The notes: generated by a model not told the origin, from the letters alone. A stretch of DNA of 64,000 nucleotides from an uncultured Lachnospiraceae bacterium (GCA_945919795.1 CAMEJJ010000018.1:1-64000), one strand, 5' to 3'; counted from the first letter of the stretch, positions 17,669-27,471 are shown. Made by a program: numbers and translations.

Positions 17669-18129
17669 TAGTTTTCCTCTTTTCTTTCTTCTACAATTAA
17701 TTTAACTCCACTGACTGCTTTGACAATAACTACTGCTCCGACCGGTAATACTATTCCGTCTACTGTGGTCCGGGCACTCCATTCCTTGCCGCCGGTCGTC
17801 ACACGACCAACTCCATGTAAATTATCAATTTCACCAACAACAATTGCCTGCGTCCCAATCATACTTTCTACATTGGTACGGACGCGGTCTTTATTGAAAT
17901 ACTTTACGGCAACGGGTCTGGTAAAAATCAATAAAATCAGGGATACCACCAATCCTACTACGATTTGTACGACAAAAGGTACGCGTAACAAGGCTAGAAA
18001 AAAAGCCACCAAAGCTCCGCCTGCAAACCAAATAGTAGTGAGTCCCATGGTCAGGATTTCTATGACAATCATGATAACCAATACAGCCAGCCAGAAAAAG
18101 ACAGTTGACAATCCGAACACTGTACTCAT
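17668..18129 (-). CDS. NfeD-family membrane protein
   Basis: The protein has 153 residues. Three to four membrane segments lie in the first 85 residues, followed by a C-terminal OB-fold beta domain with MIGTQAIVVGEIDN and GKEWSART, typical of short NfeD proteins. It works with the adjacent SPFH protein. I chose ATG 18129 because AGGAG is 7 nt upstream; an ATG two codons earlier is too close to that site. Confidence 0.88.
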   Translation of the reverse strand: MSTVFGLSTVFFWLAVLVIMIVIEILTMGLTTIWFAGGALVAFFLALLRVPFVVQIVVGLVVSLILLIFTRPVAVKYFNKDRVRTNVESMIGTQAIVVGEIDNLHGVGRVTTGGKEWSARTTVDGIVLPVGAVVIVKAVSGVKLIVEERKEEN

Positions 18130-18298
18130 AGTCATTCTCCTTTCTTCCACATATATGATTTATTCTACTACATCTGATTTCAAGTTTCAACAAGATGATA
18201 CAATGAGCAACGAATTCAAAAACTATATAAAATCACAAAAGTCGTACAGAAACGGAGTAATTCTCTGTATTGTTCATAAGCAAGAAAAAGCATCAAAA

Positions 18299-18328
18299 AA
18301 GCTGCAGTGACTCTCATCACCACAGCTT
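18299..18328 (-). terminator. terminator of the cell-wall hydrolase gene
   Basis: AAGCTG (18299-18304) pairs with CAGCTT (18323-18328), extended by an inner GTGA/TCAC stem. On the minus strand it is followed by TTTTTTG. It lies 17 nt after the stop at 18345. Confidence 0.75.
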
Positions 18329-18344
18329 AGTGTTTCAAATTATT

Positions 18345-19475
18345 TTAATAAAATACATGTGAACCGATCACAATACCAACTGCTTTTCCAACTCTTCCGA
18401 AGTGCATAGCGCCTCCAACATTAGTCTCACCGTTGATAGCAGCTTCGGCAGCCTTTACACAGGATGCCTTTGCGCCTCTGGACACAATAGCGCCTACCGT
18501 TCCGTTTGTTGCCGGCGGGAACTGTCCCGGCTGTGTAATAACGCCCATAACCGTATTCGGATAGCCACCGCTTCTTACACGGTTCATAACTACCGCACCA
18601 ACAGCCAACTGTCCTTCATAAGGCTGAGTTCCTGCCTCTGCCTGAATTAAAGCGGCAAGCAGTGCTGTTTCTGATACACTGGAAGGTACCGCTCCCCGGT
18701 TCTTTGTCAGTTTCTTTAGCTGTTCTGCTCTTTCTTCATCGGCGATTTCCTGATTTGTTTTTCCTTTTTCAGTTGTAAACTCAACGGTAGCATATTCAGC
18801 AGATACATAACCGACCGTTTCATCATCTACTTTAACACCAATCCAGCCGTCAAGCTCTTCTACGACTGTGAATTTCTCATCTTTTTTGGCAAGCTTATAT
18901 ACACCTGCATTCTCACTGGCTTCTTTTCTAACGCGCAAAGCATCTGTCGAAATAGTCGCTTTCAACGTTCCGACTTCGGCAATTTTTTGGTCTGCTTCCT
19001 CACCAAAATACAGATAGTCACTGCTAACCCAGCCAATCAGATTTCCACTGGTAATCTTGGTCCAGCCATCCGCCTGCTCCAACATGGTTCCGCTACAGTT
19101 TTTAAATAGTTTACCAACTTTTTGTGCTTCCTCATTTGGCTCTTCTCTAACATTCACACTATCTGATACTTTTGCAAAAATAGTGTTACTACTTACCGTC
19201 TCTTCCGCTTCCTCTGTTACGATGACTTCGATTTCAATTTCTTCTTCCTCTAACGAAACAACAGATTCTTTATCAAAAGCACCCGCAGCCAGACAAATAT
19301 CCGTATCACCTGCCACAATCACATTGTTTCCATCATCCGAAACACTTAAAACATCGACTTCCGTAACCGGTGTCAGATCAGAAGCATGAACCATCGAACT
19401 TTTCATCATTCCCATTGCAAAACAGATTGTGAGCAAAAGAATATGACGAAAAATCACTCTGCTCTTTATTTTCAT
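18345..19475 (-). CDS. secreted SH3-domain cell wall hydrolase (SleB-like)
   Basis: The protein has 376 residues. A signal peptide of about 31 residues (hydrophobic core HILLLTICFAMGMM) is followed by a Glu/Val-rich linker, two bacterial SH3 domains (around 100-160 and 170-235, with NVREEPN and RVRKEAS) and a C-terminal Hydrolase_2/SleB domain (about 260-376) with AALIQAEAGTQPYEGQLAVG and VMNRV. It probably cleaves peptidoglycan outside the membrane; SleB-type domains act in spore germination or wall turnover. ATG 19475 has GGAGG 5 nt upstream. Confidence 0.88.
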   Translation of the reverse strand: MKIKSRVIFRHILLLTICFAMGMMKSSMVHASDLTPVTEVDVLSVSDDGNNVIVAGDTDICLAAGAFDKESVVSLEEEEIEIEVIVTEEAEETVSSNTIFAKVSDSVNVREEPNEEAQKVGKLFKNCSGTMLEQADGWTKITSGNLIGWVSSDYLYFGEEADQKIAEVGTLKATISTDALRVRKEASENAGVYKLAKKDEKFTVVEELDGWIGVKVDDETVGYVSAEYATVEFTTEKGKTNQEIADEERAEQLKKLTKNRGAVPSSVSETALLAALIQAEAGTQPYEGQLAVGAVVMNRVRSGGYPNTVMGVITQPGQFPPATNGTVGAIVSRGAKASCVKAAEAAINGETNVGGAMHFGRVGKAVGIVIGSHVFY

Positions 19476-19651
19476 GTAATCCTCCACTACAAACAATTCT
19501 TTCAACTTATATAAACACATAAAGATATTCGGACAAACAATTATGTCACAAGCACCATTTAAATTGTTTCATTTTTATGTATAAATGTTACAAAATTGTT
19601 AAAAGCACAGATTTTGGATATAATAGCAGATTCCATAAAATTTGTCAAATT

Positions 19652-20455
19652 TTACATTCCTTTGGCCTTTTCCACACAGGCCTTCTGGGCCTCCATTACA
19701 CTACTTCTAAGCCCTGTTTTCTCAAGCACACGAACGGCTTCTATTGTCGTTCCACCGGGTGAACATACCATATCTTTTAACTCTCCGGGATGTTTTCCGG
19801 TCTCTAAAACCATTTTGGCACTGCCTAACACGGATTGCGCAGCGAATTCATATGCAAGTTTTCTGGGCATTCCGTCAGCCACGGCCGCATCTGCCATTGC
19901 CTCAATAAACATAAATACATAAGCCGGTGAACTTCCGCTAACCCCTACCACGGTATCCATAAGATTTTCCGGTACTACCATGGCTTTTCCAAAACTATTT
20001 AATAACTGCATAACCGTTTCTTTTTCCTGCTCTAAAACCGTTTCTCCAAAACAGACACCGGTACATCCTTCCATAACCAGAGCCGGTGTATTCGGCATAC
20101 AACGTACCAGTTTGATTTCGTGAACATCCTTTTTAAACAGATCTGCCAGCCACTGCAACGTCTTTCCGGGTGCAATACTGATAATGACTGTTTCTTTGCG
20201 AACTACCTGTCTGATTTCTTCGATTACGGCAGGATACATCTGCGGCTTTACCGCTAACACGAGGTAATCTGCATACGCTGCCACTTCCTTATTATCAAAA
20301 GCACCTGTAATCTGATACTGCTCCACCGCCTTTTTTACCGTAGCTTCTGTATGAGCAGAGCCCATAATATCTGCCGTATTCACAAGTCCGTTTTTCAAAA
20401 TTCCTCCAATGATGGCAGTTGCCATATTTCCTAATCCGATAAATCCAATTTTCAT
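19652..20455 (-). CDS. proC: pyrroline-5-carboxylate reductase
   Basis: The protein has 267 residues, standard length. It reduces pyrroline-5-carboxylate to proline with NAD(P)H. The N-terminal Rossmann fold reads IGFIGLGNMATAIIGG, and the C-terminal dimer domain has VSGSSPAYVFMFIEAMADA and the closing SPGGTTIEAV. The ATG at 20455, with GAGGAGG upstream, is 1 nt from the stop of the rRNA methyltransferase gene, so the two form an operon. No other proline genes are nearby. Confidence 0.95.
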   Translation of the reverse strand: MKIGFIGLGNMATAIIGGILKNGLVNTADIMGSAHTEATVKKAVEQYQITGAFDNKEVAAYADYLVLAVKPQMYPAVIEEIRQVVRKETVIISIAPGKTLQWLADLFKKDVHEIKLVRCMPNTPALVMEGCTGVCFGETVLEQEKETVMQLLNSFGKAMVVPENLMDTVVGVSGSSPAYVFMFIEAMADAAVADGMPRKLAYEFAAQSVLGSAKMVLETGKHPGELKDMVCSPGGTTIEAVRVLEKTGLRSSVMEAQKACVEKAKGM

Positions 20456-20456
20456 C

Positions 20457-21383
20457 TCAATTCCTCCTCTGTCTGGCCGCTTCATAGACCAATAATGTTG
20501 CCGCAATTGCAGCATTTAACGACTCCACTTTACCAAGCATCGGGATTTTAATGTAAGTATCCGCTAACTCAGCAGTTTCATCCTTTAAACCGTTTCCTTC
20601 ATTTCCAATCAGAAATGCTACAGACCTGCAGTAATTCTGTAAATCGTAAGCTTCTTCTCCTTTTAGATGTGCGGCATATACCTTTATGTCACACTCCTGC
20701 AAGTCTTTGATACAGCGATGCAAATCACTCACATAACAAAACGGAACGCGATAGATACTTCCCATTGTCGCACGAATCGTCTTTGGATTGTACACATCCA
20801 CCGTCTTATCACTCAAGATGATGCCGCTAACTCCGGCTCCTTCTCCGGCTCTTATCATCGTTCCGAGATTTCCCGGATCCTGGATATCTTCTAAAATAAG
20901 ATACAGACCTTTTGGATAATCTCTTTCTATCTGATTTTCTTTTTCCTGATTTTCTTTTCCTTGTTTTTCTCTTCTTTGGGTTTCCCTTATCAGATCTTCA
21001 AACGTTTCATCCATTCGCTTTACTACACATAAAATCCCCTGCGGGGTCTGTGTATCACTCATTTTTCGAAAGACATCATCGCGCACAATCTCAAATCCCA
21101 CGGAAATACCGTTGTTTTCTGCGACACAATTCTTTCCGCCCTTCTTTTGTAGGCATCCTGTTACTTGATCCAGTTTTTTTACAAATTCTTCGTCTGCCTT
21201 ACCCGCAAGAACCTCCCCAAAAAGAGTTTCTTCTATATATATTTCCAAAATTCTGTCTATCGGTGCCTCCGTAAACATCTTTACCCCTTCTACTACGAAG
21301 ACACCCTGCTTTTTTCGTTCTCTGGAACGCGAAAGAAGAGCCGCTATATTCTTAACTTTTTTATTTGCTGCCGATGTAATCAT
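20457..21383 (-). CDS. TrmH/SpoU-family RNA 2'-O-methyltransferase
   Basis: The protein has 308 residues. An N-terminal substrate-binding domain (ITSAANKKVKNIAALLSR) is followed by the SPOUT knot with the family motifs NLGTMIRAGEGAGV, MGSIYRVPF, LIGNEGNGL and the final PMLGKVESLNAA. It methylates a ribose of 23S rRNA or tRNA; the exact target cannot be told. An oddity is a hydrophilic insert of about 20 residues (GKENQEKENQ region, DNA about 20,930-20,990) at the domain boundary, built from short repeats. It is followed by proC. Confidence 0.9.
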   Translation of the reverse strand: MITSAANKKVKNIAALLSRSRERKKQGVFVVEGVKMFTEAPIDRILEIYIEETLFGEVLAGKADEEFVKKLDQVTGCLQKKGGKNCVAENNGISVGFEIVRDDVFRKMSDTQTPQGILCVVKRMDETFEDLIRETQRREKQGKENQEKENQIERDYPKGLYLILEDIQDPGNLGTMIRAGEGAGVSGIILSDKTVDVYNPKTIRATMGSIYRVPFCYVSDLHRCIKDLQECDIKVYAAHLKGEEAYDLQNYCRSVAFLIGNEGNGLKDETAELADTYIKIPMLGKVESLNAAIAATLLVYEAARQRRN

Positions 21384-21454
21384 ATATTCCTCTGCTTACT
21401 AAAATACCTTTTGATTCTCATATTTATTTACCAACTAAAGAGTTTATCAATTAA

Positions 21455-21495
21455 TAAAAGCCATTCTGCCGGTAAGCATATGCTTATCTATACAG
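21455..21495 (-). terminator. terminator of pfkA
   Basis: AGCCAT (21459-21464) pairs with ATGGCT (21488-21493), with an inner CTG/CAG and a self-complementary TAAGCATATGCTTA. On the minus strand the hairpin is followed by TTTTATT. It lies just after the pfkA stop at 21510. Confidence 0.6.
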
Positions 21496-21509
21496 ATATG
21501 GCTTTCCTA

Positions 21510-22484
21510 TTATCGATATAAGGCGTTGCTTACCGCATACTGATATTCATCAATACTTTTCTGCATAGCAAGTGCTTCATCAATATCATAATCCACGAAT
21601 TTTCCGCCCGCATGCGCCACAACACGATTTGTCTTGCCCTCACAGAGAATATCTGCCGCATAAGCTCCCATCATGGATGCATAGTAGCGGTCTTTACAGC
21701 TCGGACTGCCACCACGCTGCATATAACCGATAATGGTGGCTCTTGTCTCAATACCGGTTGCAGCCTCGATACGTCTTGCCATGGAAGTGGAGTGTCCAAT
21801 TCCTTCTGCATTTACAATAATATGATGTGTTTTTCCAAGCTTTCTGTTTCGAATAATGTTATTGATAATAGCCTGCTCATTGTAATCATATTTTTCCGGA
21901 AGCAGAATGTCATCTGCGCCACATGCCACACCGCACCACAGTGCAATATAACCGGCATTTCGTCCCATTACTTCTACGATACTGCATCGTTCATGAGAAG
22001 ATGAGGTATCACGTATTTTGTCAATGGCTTCCATCGCTGTATTGATTGCCGTATCAAAACCAATGGTATAATCCGTACAGGAAATATCCAAATCAATAGT
22101 TCCCGGAAGACCAATGGTATTAATTCCATGCTTTGACAATGCCTGCGCACCACGATAAGAACCGTCGCCTCCGATTACCACAATGCCGTCAATGCCATGC
22201 TTTCTGCAAATCTCTGCACCTTTTGCCTGACCTTCTTCTGTCTTAAATTCCATACATCTGGCAGTTCCTAAAATCGTCCCGCCTTTTTGAATGGTATCAG
22301 AAACATCATGTCTGTCTAAATCAATGATTTCTTCGTTTAACAGACCCTGATAACCTTTTTTTATACCCTTTACTTTTACTCCGTTATTAATTGCTTTTCT
22401 GGTCACCGCACGAATTGCGGCATTCATTCCGGGAGCATCCCCGCCACTTGTTAAGACACCGATTGTTTTAATTTCTTTTGCCAT
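21510..22484 (-). CDS. pfkA: ATP-type 6-phosphofructokinase
   Basis: The protein has 324 residues and catalyses the committed glycolytic step. ATP-binding motifs are LTSGGDAPGMNAAIRA and GGDGSYRGA (Gly rather than the Asp of PPi-dependent enzymes). The substrate loop reads PGTIDLDISCTDYTIG, where E. coli has PGTIDNDI; the Asn between the two Asp is Leu here. MGRNAGYIALW and the C-terminal half are normal. GGAGGAGA precedes the ATG. It follows dnaE by about 100 nt, the usual order in Clostridia. Confidence 0.95.
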   Translation of the reverse strand: MAKEIKTIGVLTSGGDAPGMNAAIRAVTRKAINNGVKVKGIKKGYQGLLNEEIIDLDRHDVSDTIQKGGTILGTARCMEFKTEEGQAKGAEICRKHGIDGIVVIGGDGSYRGAQALSKHGINTIGLPGTIDLDISCTDYTIGFDTAINTAMEAIDKIRDTSSSHERCSIVEVMGRNAGYIALWCGVACGADDILLPEKYDYNEQAIINNIIRNRKLGKTHHIIVNAEGIGHSTSMARRIEAATGIETRATIIGYMQRGGSPSCKDRYYASMMGAYAADILCEGKTNRVVAHAGGKFVDYDIDEALAMQKSIDEYQYAVSNALYR

Positions 22485-22590
22485 TCCGTCTCCTCCGTTT
22501 CGCTTAACACGTCGTCTTATTTTAACCCTTTTTTTTCCTTATTTCAATAAAATACAGATTTTTCGTAGGTTTTCAATGTATATTTTAGTT

Positions 22591-25500
22591 TTATACCAGT
22601 CGGATACAATCTTCCCCAAACGCTGTTTTGAGATGGTTTAGTATTTCATCATCAGCTTTAATATTACAATTCTTAGGAAGTTTATTCATCTTTTTCTCTG
22701 CTTCACAGTAGATAATAACTTCGTCATTTCCTTCGGAAGTCTCCAGAATGGAATTTAAAATCGCCGCCTTTTTTTCATATTCGGCAATGGATGGGAACTT
22801 AATCCAAAGCTTTTTGGGAGCATCTTCAAACGTAACCATAGTTTCTAAAATCAGTTTTCCATCTTTTTCATCTTCTACGTTTGTTTTTCCGGTAATAAAA
22901 ACCTTTTCCTCTTCATTCATTTTGGGGCCATAAATTTCATATTGTCTGGGAAATACAATAACCTCTACACTTCCGGCAAGATCTTCAACAGTCAAAAAAG
23001 CCATCATCTTGTTATTTCTAGTATACTTCGTTGTTTTCGCAGTAATCATACCGCCAATCGTTGCCTTGATTCCGTCTTCAATCTGGTTTTGTTCCTGTCC
23101 TTCTTCCAGTTCGTCATTATACATAAACTCTGCTGTTGTGGCAGAGATTCGCTTTTTCCAGAAATCTTCATATTCATCCAATGGGTGTCCACTGACATAA
23201 AAACCGGTGACTTCTTTTTCAAAATTGAGCAATACTTCTTTCTTATATTCCGCAACATCCGGCATCCGGATATCAAATTCCTGTTTTTGCTCCTCATCTG
23301 CAAGATCAAACAAAGAAAGCTGCCCTGCCAGATTGTTTTTTTGATCCTTTTGAATGCTGTCCATAATCGGACCAAACACACTCATCTTCTGTGCCCTGTT
23401 ACCGGGAAGACTGTCAAACGCACCGGCTTTGATAAAGTTTTCCACCAGTCGTTTATTGATATCCTTATCTGCGAGCCTTGTAATAAAATCGTTGATGGTT
23501 GTATAAGGACCTCTTTCTTCACGCTCGGCAACAATCGTATTGACCACATTGTTGCCGACGCCTTTAATCGCAGTCAGAGCATAGATAATGGAGCCGTCTT
23601 TTACAGAGAAACCAACAAGTCCTTCATTGACATCCGGCGGCAAAATCGGTATTCCCATATTTTTACAAGTCATAATATAAGCAGATATTTTTTTGGATTC
23701 ATCAATGACCGAAGTCAACAGTGCAGCCATATATTCTACCGGATAATGATATTTTAGCCATGCTGTCTGATAGGCAACAACCGCATAACAGGCAGCGTGG
23801 GATTTATTGAAAGCATATTTGGCAAAATCCATCATTTCACCAAAGATGTGATCTGCTACCGTTACAGGAATTCCCTTTGCCACACAACCCGGAACGCCTT
23901 CTTTTTCATTTCCATATACAAAGTTTTTTCGTTCCTCCTCCATTACAGAAGATTTTTTCTTACTCATGGCACGTCGAACCAGATCACTTCGGCCAAGAGT
24001 ATAGCCACCTAAATCCCTTACAATCTGCATAACCTGTTCCTGATAGACGATACATCCGTATGTCGGCTCAAGAATGGGCTGCAACTCCGGGCAGGAATAT
24101 GTAACGGTATTCCGGTTATTCTTTCCTTCAATATATTTGGGAATAAAATCCATCGGTCCCGGACGATACAAAGAAATACCCGCAATCACATCCTCCATGC
24201 TCTGGGGCTTTAACTCCTTCATAAAGCTCTTCATTCCATTGCTTTCAAGCTGGAATATACCATCTGTTTTTCCGGTCCAAAGCGATTCATACACTTCTTT
24301 TTCATTATAATCAATATTGTCAATATCTATCTTTTCACCCGTGCTCATTTCAATCAGATCACAGGCATCTTCGATTATGGTCAGATTTCGGAGGCCCAAA
24401 AAGTCCATTTTTAAAAGGCCAAGCTGTTCCACCGTATCTTTTTCAAACTGTGTCACGATGGCACCTTCTGTTCCTCGTGATAACGGCACAAAATCATCCG
24501 CCGGCCTTTGACAGATTACCACACCGGAGGCATGTGTCGATGCATTTCTGGGCAATCCCTCTAAACGCTTACACATATCAATCAGTTCATGCACCTGGTC
24601 GTCCGTATCATATAAGGCCTTTAATTCCGGATTCATTTCCAAAGATTTTTCGAGCGTAATATTTAGCTCCTTAGGGATCATTTTAGCAATGGAGTCCGCA
24701 TAAGAATAAGGCAGATCCATCACGCGTGCCACATCACGAATTACACCTTTGGCAGCCATCGTACCAAAAGTAATGATCTGCACCACTTTATCCGCCCCAT
24801 ATTTGTCACTGACATAATCAATGACCTTCTGACGACCATCCGGGCAGAAATCCACATCAATATCGGGCATGGTTACACGTTCCGGATTTAAGAAACGCTC
24901 AAAAATCAGATTGTAACGAATAGGATCTACCTGCGAAATCTTTAAGCAATAGGCAACCATACTTCCAGCTGCCGAACCACGTCCGGGCCCAACCATAATT
25001 CCATGGCTTCTGGCATAGTTGATAAAATCCCAGACAATCAAAAAATAATCCACATAACCCATGGTTTTAATCGTATCTAACTCAAATTGCAGACGTTTTG
25101 CCAAAGAGCCGTCTTCATCTGATTCATACCGTTCTTTCAGCCCGTCAAAACACAGCTTATTGAGGTATGTCCAAGAATCGTATCCTTCCGGCACATCAAA
25201 CTTTGGCAGCTTGGTTACACCAAACTCAATTTCAACATGGCATCTTTCTGCGATTTTATGTGTATTTTCAACAGCCTCAAGTGCATAGGGGAAAAGTGAC
25301 CGCATTTCCTCTTCGCTCTTAATATAGTACTGACCACCTTCATAGCGCATGCGATCTTCATCTGCAAGCTTTTTACCGGTTTGCAGGCACAAAAGAATAT
25401 CATGCGGCTTCACATCTTCTGCATACGTATAATGTACATCATTGGTGGCAACTAACGGTATATCCAGCTTTTTACTCATGGACAGCAAAGCCGCGTTGAC

Positions 25501-26055
25501 CTTTTGCTGCTCTGCAAGACCATGATCCTGCAATTCTAAAAAGAAATTTCCTTTTCCAAATATTTCTTCATAACGAAGGGCAGATTTTTCCGCCTCATCC
25601 AAAAGGCCTTTCATGATATTTCTCTGTACTTCACCGGCAAGACATGCAGACAGCGCAATAATTCCCTCGTGGTACTCTCTCAATACTTCTAAATCTATAC
25701 GCGGCTTATAATAAAAGCCTTCGGTATGTCCCTTGCTGACAATCTTAACCAGATTAGCATATCCGGTATTATTCTCGGCCAGTAAAACCAAATGAAAATA
25801 ACGGTCATCACCCACTCCTGCTTCTTTATCAAACCGGGATCCCGGTGCAACATAGACCTCACAGCCAAGGATTGGATTAATTCCGGCTTCTTTTGCTGCA
25901 CGATAAAAATTGATTACACCATACATGACACCATGGTCCGTAATCGCACAACTATCCATCCCAAGTTCTTTTACCCGTTTGACGCATTCTTTGACTTTGT
26001 TGGAACCATCTAACAAAGAATACTCTGTATGTACATGCAGATGTGTAAATGCCAT
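22591..26055 (-). CDS. dnaE: DNA polymerase III alpha subunit
   Basis: The protein has 1,154 residues, of the DnaE (not PolC) type. The N-terminal PHP domain opens HLHVHTEYSLLDGS. The polymerase palm has the catalytic carboxylates in PDIDVDFCPDGR and the downstream GPGRGSAAGS. Helix-hairpin-helix and an OB-fold follow near 890-930 and 1,000-1,075. In Firmicutes DnaE extends primers before PolC takes over. AAAGGAGG lies upstream of the ATG. A promoter (26171-26199) and a hairpin leader (26123-26169) precede it. Confidence 0.97.
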   Translation of the reverse strand: MAFTHLHVHTEYSLLDGSNKVKECVKRVKELGMDSCAITDHGVMYGVINFYRAAKEAGINPILGCEVYVAPGSRFDKEAGVGDDRYFHLVLLAENNTGYANLVKIVSKGHTEGFYYKPRIDLEVLREYHEGIIALSACLAGEVQRNIMKGLLDEAEKSALRYEEIFGKGNFFLELQDHGLAEQQKVNAALLSMSKKLDIPLVATNDVHYTYAEDVKPHDILLCLQTGKKLADEDRMRYEGGQYYIKSEEEMRSLFPYALEAVENTHKIAERCHVEIEFGVTKLPKFDVPEGYDSWTYLNKLCFDGLKERYESDEDGSLAKRLQFELDTIKTMGYVDYFLIVWDFINYARSHGIMVGPGRGSAAGSMVAYCLKISQVDPIRYNLIFERFLNPERVTMPDIDVDFCPDGRQKVIDYVSDKYGADKVVQIITFGTMAAKGVIRDVARVMDLPYSYADSIAKMIPKELNITLEKSLEMNPELKALYDTDDQVHELIDMCKRLEGLPRNASTHASGVVICQRPADDFVPLSRGTEGAIVTQFEKDTVEQLGLLKMDFLGLRNLTIIEDACDLIEMSTGEKIDIDNIDYNEKEVYESLWTGKTDGIFQLESNGMKSFMKELKPQSMEDVIAGISLYRPGPMDFIPKYIEGKNNRNTVTYSCPELQPILEPTYGCIVYQEQVMQIVRDLGGYTLGRSDLVRRAMSKKKSSVMEEERKNFVYGNEKEGVPGCVAKGIPVTVADHIFGEMMDFAKYAFNKSHAACYAVVAYQTAWLKYHYPVEYMAALLTSVIDESKKISAYIMTCKNMGIPILPPDVNEGLVGFSVKDGSIIYALTAIKGVGNNVVNTIVAEREERGPYTTINDFITRLADKDINKRLVENFIKAGAFDSLPGNRAQKMSVFGPIMDSIQKDQKNNLAGQLSLFDLADEEQKQEFDIRMPDVAEYKKEVLLNFEKEVTGFYVSGHPLDEYEDFWKKRISATTAEFMYNDELEEGQEQNQIEDGIKATIGGMITAKTTKYTRNNKMMAFLTVEDLAGSVEVIVFPRQYEIYGPKMNEEEKVFITGKTNVEDEKDGKLILETMVTFEDAPKKLWIKFPSIAEYEKKAAILNSILETSEGNDEVIIYCEAEKKMNKLPKNCNIKADDEILNHLKTAFGEDCIRLV

Positions 26056-26122
26056 ACCGGATTTCCTCCTTTTTTTGTAACACGATATTGCTTCTTTGGT
26101 TTGCAGTTGCTATATTGTACCT

Positions 26123-26169
26123 ATGATACCTTCGGATTGCTACGCACTTTGTGCTCACCCTAGTATCAT
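26123..26169 (-). repeat. inverted repeat in the dnaE leader
   Basis: ATGATAC (26123-26129) and GTATCAT (26163-26169) are perfect arms, with an inner GCAC/GTGC stem. It lies in the presumed 5' leader of dnaE between promoter and start codon. Part of it (GGATTGCTACG) resembles sequence in the hairpin cluster at 42.6 kb, so it may belong to a dispersed repeat. Confidence 0.5.
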
Positions 26170-26170
26170 T

Positions 26171-26199
26171 ATTATAAAACATAAAAAAAAGAATGTCAG
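26171..26199 (-). promoter_or_regulatory. promoter of dnaE inside the pilT terminator
   Basis: On the minus strand CTGACA (26199-26194) and a perfect TATAAT (26176-26171) are separated by 17 nt. The -35 box is part of the distal arm of the terminator at 26184-26236. Confidence 0.55.
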
Positions 26200-26236
26200 T
26201 TAGGAAATGAAATTTTACAAATCTGACATTCTTTTT
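26184..26236 (-). terminator. terminator of the PilT-type ATPase gene
   Basis: AAGAATGTCAG and CTGACATTCTT form an 11-bp stem around a 22-nt loop. On the minus strand it is followed by a run of eight or more T. It ends transcripts of the gene stopping at 26362. Confidence 0.85.
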
Positions 26237-26361
26237 ATCTTAATTTTATCTCACTCTTTCAATCTTCGAAATATTTTACCAAAACATCATTTTCTCATCA
26301 CGTATTATTTAATATTCCAATATATCTTTTGCATAAGAATGCTTTATATATCTCGAAAAAA

Positions 26362-27414
26362 TCAGAAACTATTTTGCATCAATAATTCTTTCGGACTGTT
26401 TGCAACAGCCAGTGCATCCTCCCGCGAAATGCGAAAAGCGGCCATCAGTCTCTTTAAGTCTGTCTCCAATGTATGCATACCGGAAGACATATTACTTTGA
26501 ATTGTACTCTGAATCTGATGAGTCTTATTATCACGAATTTGGGCAGCAATAGCATCGTTATTCAGCAATACTTCCGTTGCAAGCACCATACCTTCACCAT
26601 TCATCTGAGGTACTAAGAGCTGAGTTGCAACACCCCGAAGTACATTTGCAAGCTGCGTTCTTGCCTGTCCCTGTGCATGAGGCGGATACGCATCCAGAAT
26701 TCGCTCAATTGTCTGAGCAGCACTCGTTGTGTGCAACGTTGAAATAACCAGATGTCCTGTCTCTGCTGCGGAAATAGCAGCGCTGATGGTCTCATAATCA
26801 CGCATTTCACCAATCATGATGATATCCGGATCTTCACGAAGAGCGGAACGAACTGCTTTTGCAAATGTATCAACGTCTTTACCAACTTCACGCTGGTGAA
26901 TCATAGATTTTTTGTGATAATATACGTACTCAATCGGATCTTCGATTGTCATGACATGCAAATTCTTGGTACGGTTGATGTAATCAATCATAGAAGCCAT
27001 AGTCGTTGTCTTACCGGAACCGGTAGGTCCGGTAATCAAAACCAATCCTCGGGGTTCATCAATCAACTTCTGAACTGCAACCGGAATTTCCAATTCTTCA
27101 AAAGAAGGGATTGTCTGATTTAAAATACGGTATGATGCAGCAATGTTATTTCGCTGATGATAAACATTTGCACGCAAACGGAAACCATTGCTTGCAAATA
27201 ATGCAAAATCCAAATCCTGGCCATTAAGTACCTTTTCTGTCTGTTCTGCTGTCAGCGAATCTAAAATCATTCGTTTTGATTCTTCTGCTGTAGGCACATC
27301 CGGCAAAATCTCCAATTCGCCATATCGACGTATCGCACAAGCCGTTCCAACTGTAATATGAACATCGGATGCCTGGCGCGAAATCGCATAATCAATAAGT
27401 TCAGTAAACGTCAT
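26362..27414 (-). CDS. pilT: PilT-family twitching ATPase
   Basis: The protein has 350 residues, a typical PilT hexameric retraction ATPase. It shows Walker A GPTGSGKTTT, the Asp-box TIEDPIEYV, Walker B DIIMIGEMRD and the His-box TGHLVISTLHT. AAGGGGGT lies upstream of the ATG. It stands alone: no pilin, assembly ATPase or membrane platform gene is in the window, so the pilus it serves must be encoded elsewhere. The symbol reflects family membership. Confidence 0.9.
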   Translation of the reverse strand: MTFTELIDYAISRQASDVHITVGTACAIRRYGELEILPDVPTAEESKRMILDSLTAEQTEKVLNGQDLDFALFASNGFRLRANVYHQRNNIAASYRILNQTIPSFEELEIPVAVQKLIDEPRGLVLITGPTGSGKTTTMASMIDYINRTKNLHVMTIEDPIEYVYYHKKSMIHQREVGKDVDTFAKAVRSALREDPDIIMIGEMRDYETISAAISAAETGHLVISTLHTTSAAQTIERILDAYPPHAQGQARTQLANVLRGVATQLLVPQMNGEGMVLATEVLLNNDAIAAQIRDNKTHQIQSTIQSNMSSGMHTLETDLKRLMAAFRISREDALAVANSPKELLMQNSF

Positions 27415-27471
27415 TTTTTAAGTACCCCCTTTAAAAAAATACCAATATGAAATTGTCCTACCCCTATTCTA

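Noticed and set aside
22942-23757. A 271-codon plus-strand open frame inside dnaE
   Set aside because: It is antisense to conserved polymerase sequence and its predicted protein is rich in Phe, Ile, His and Cys, typical of a shadow frame.
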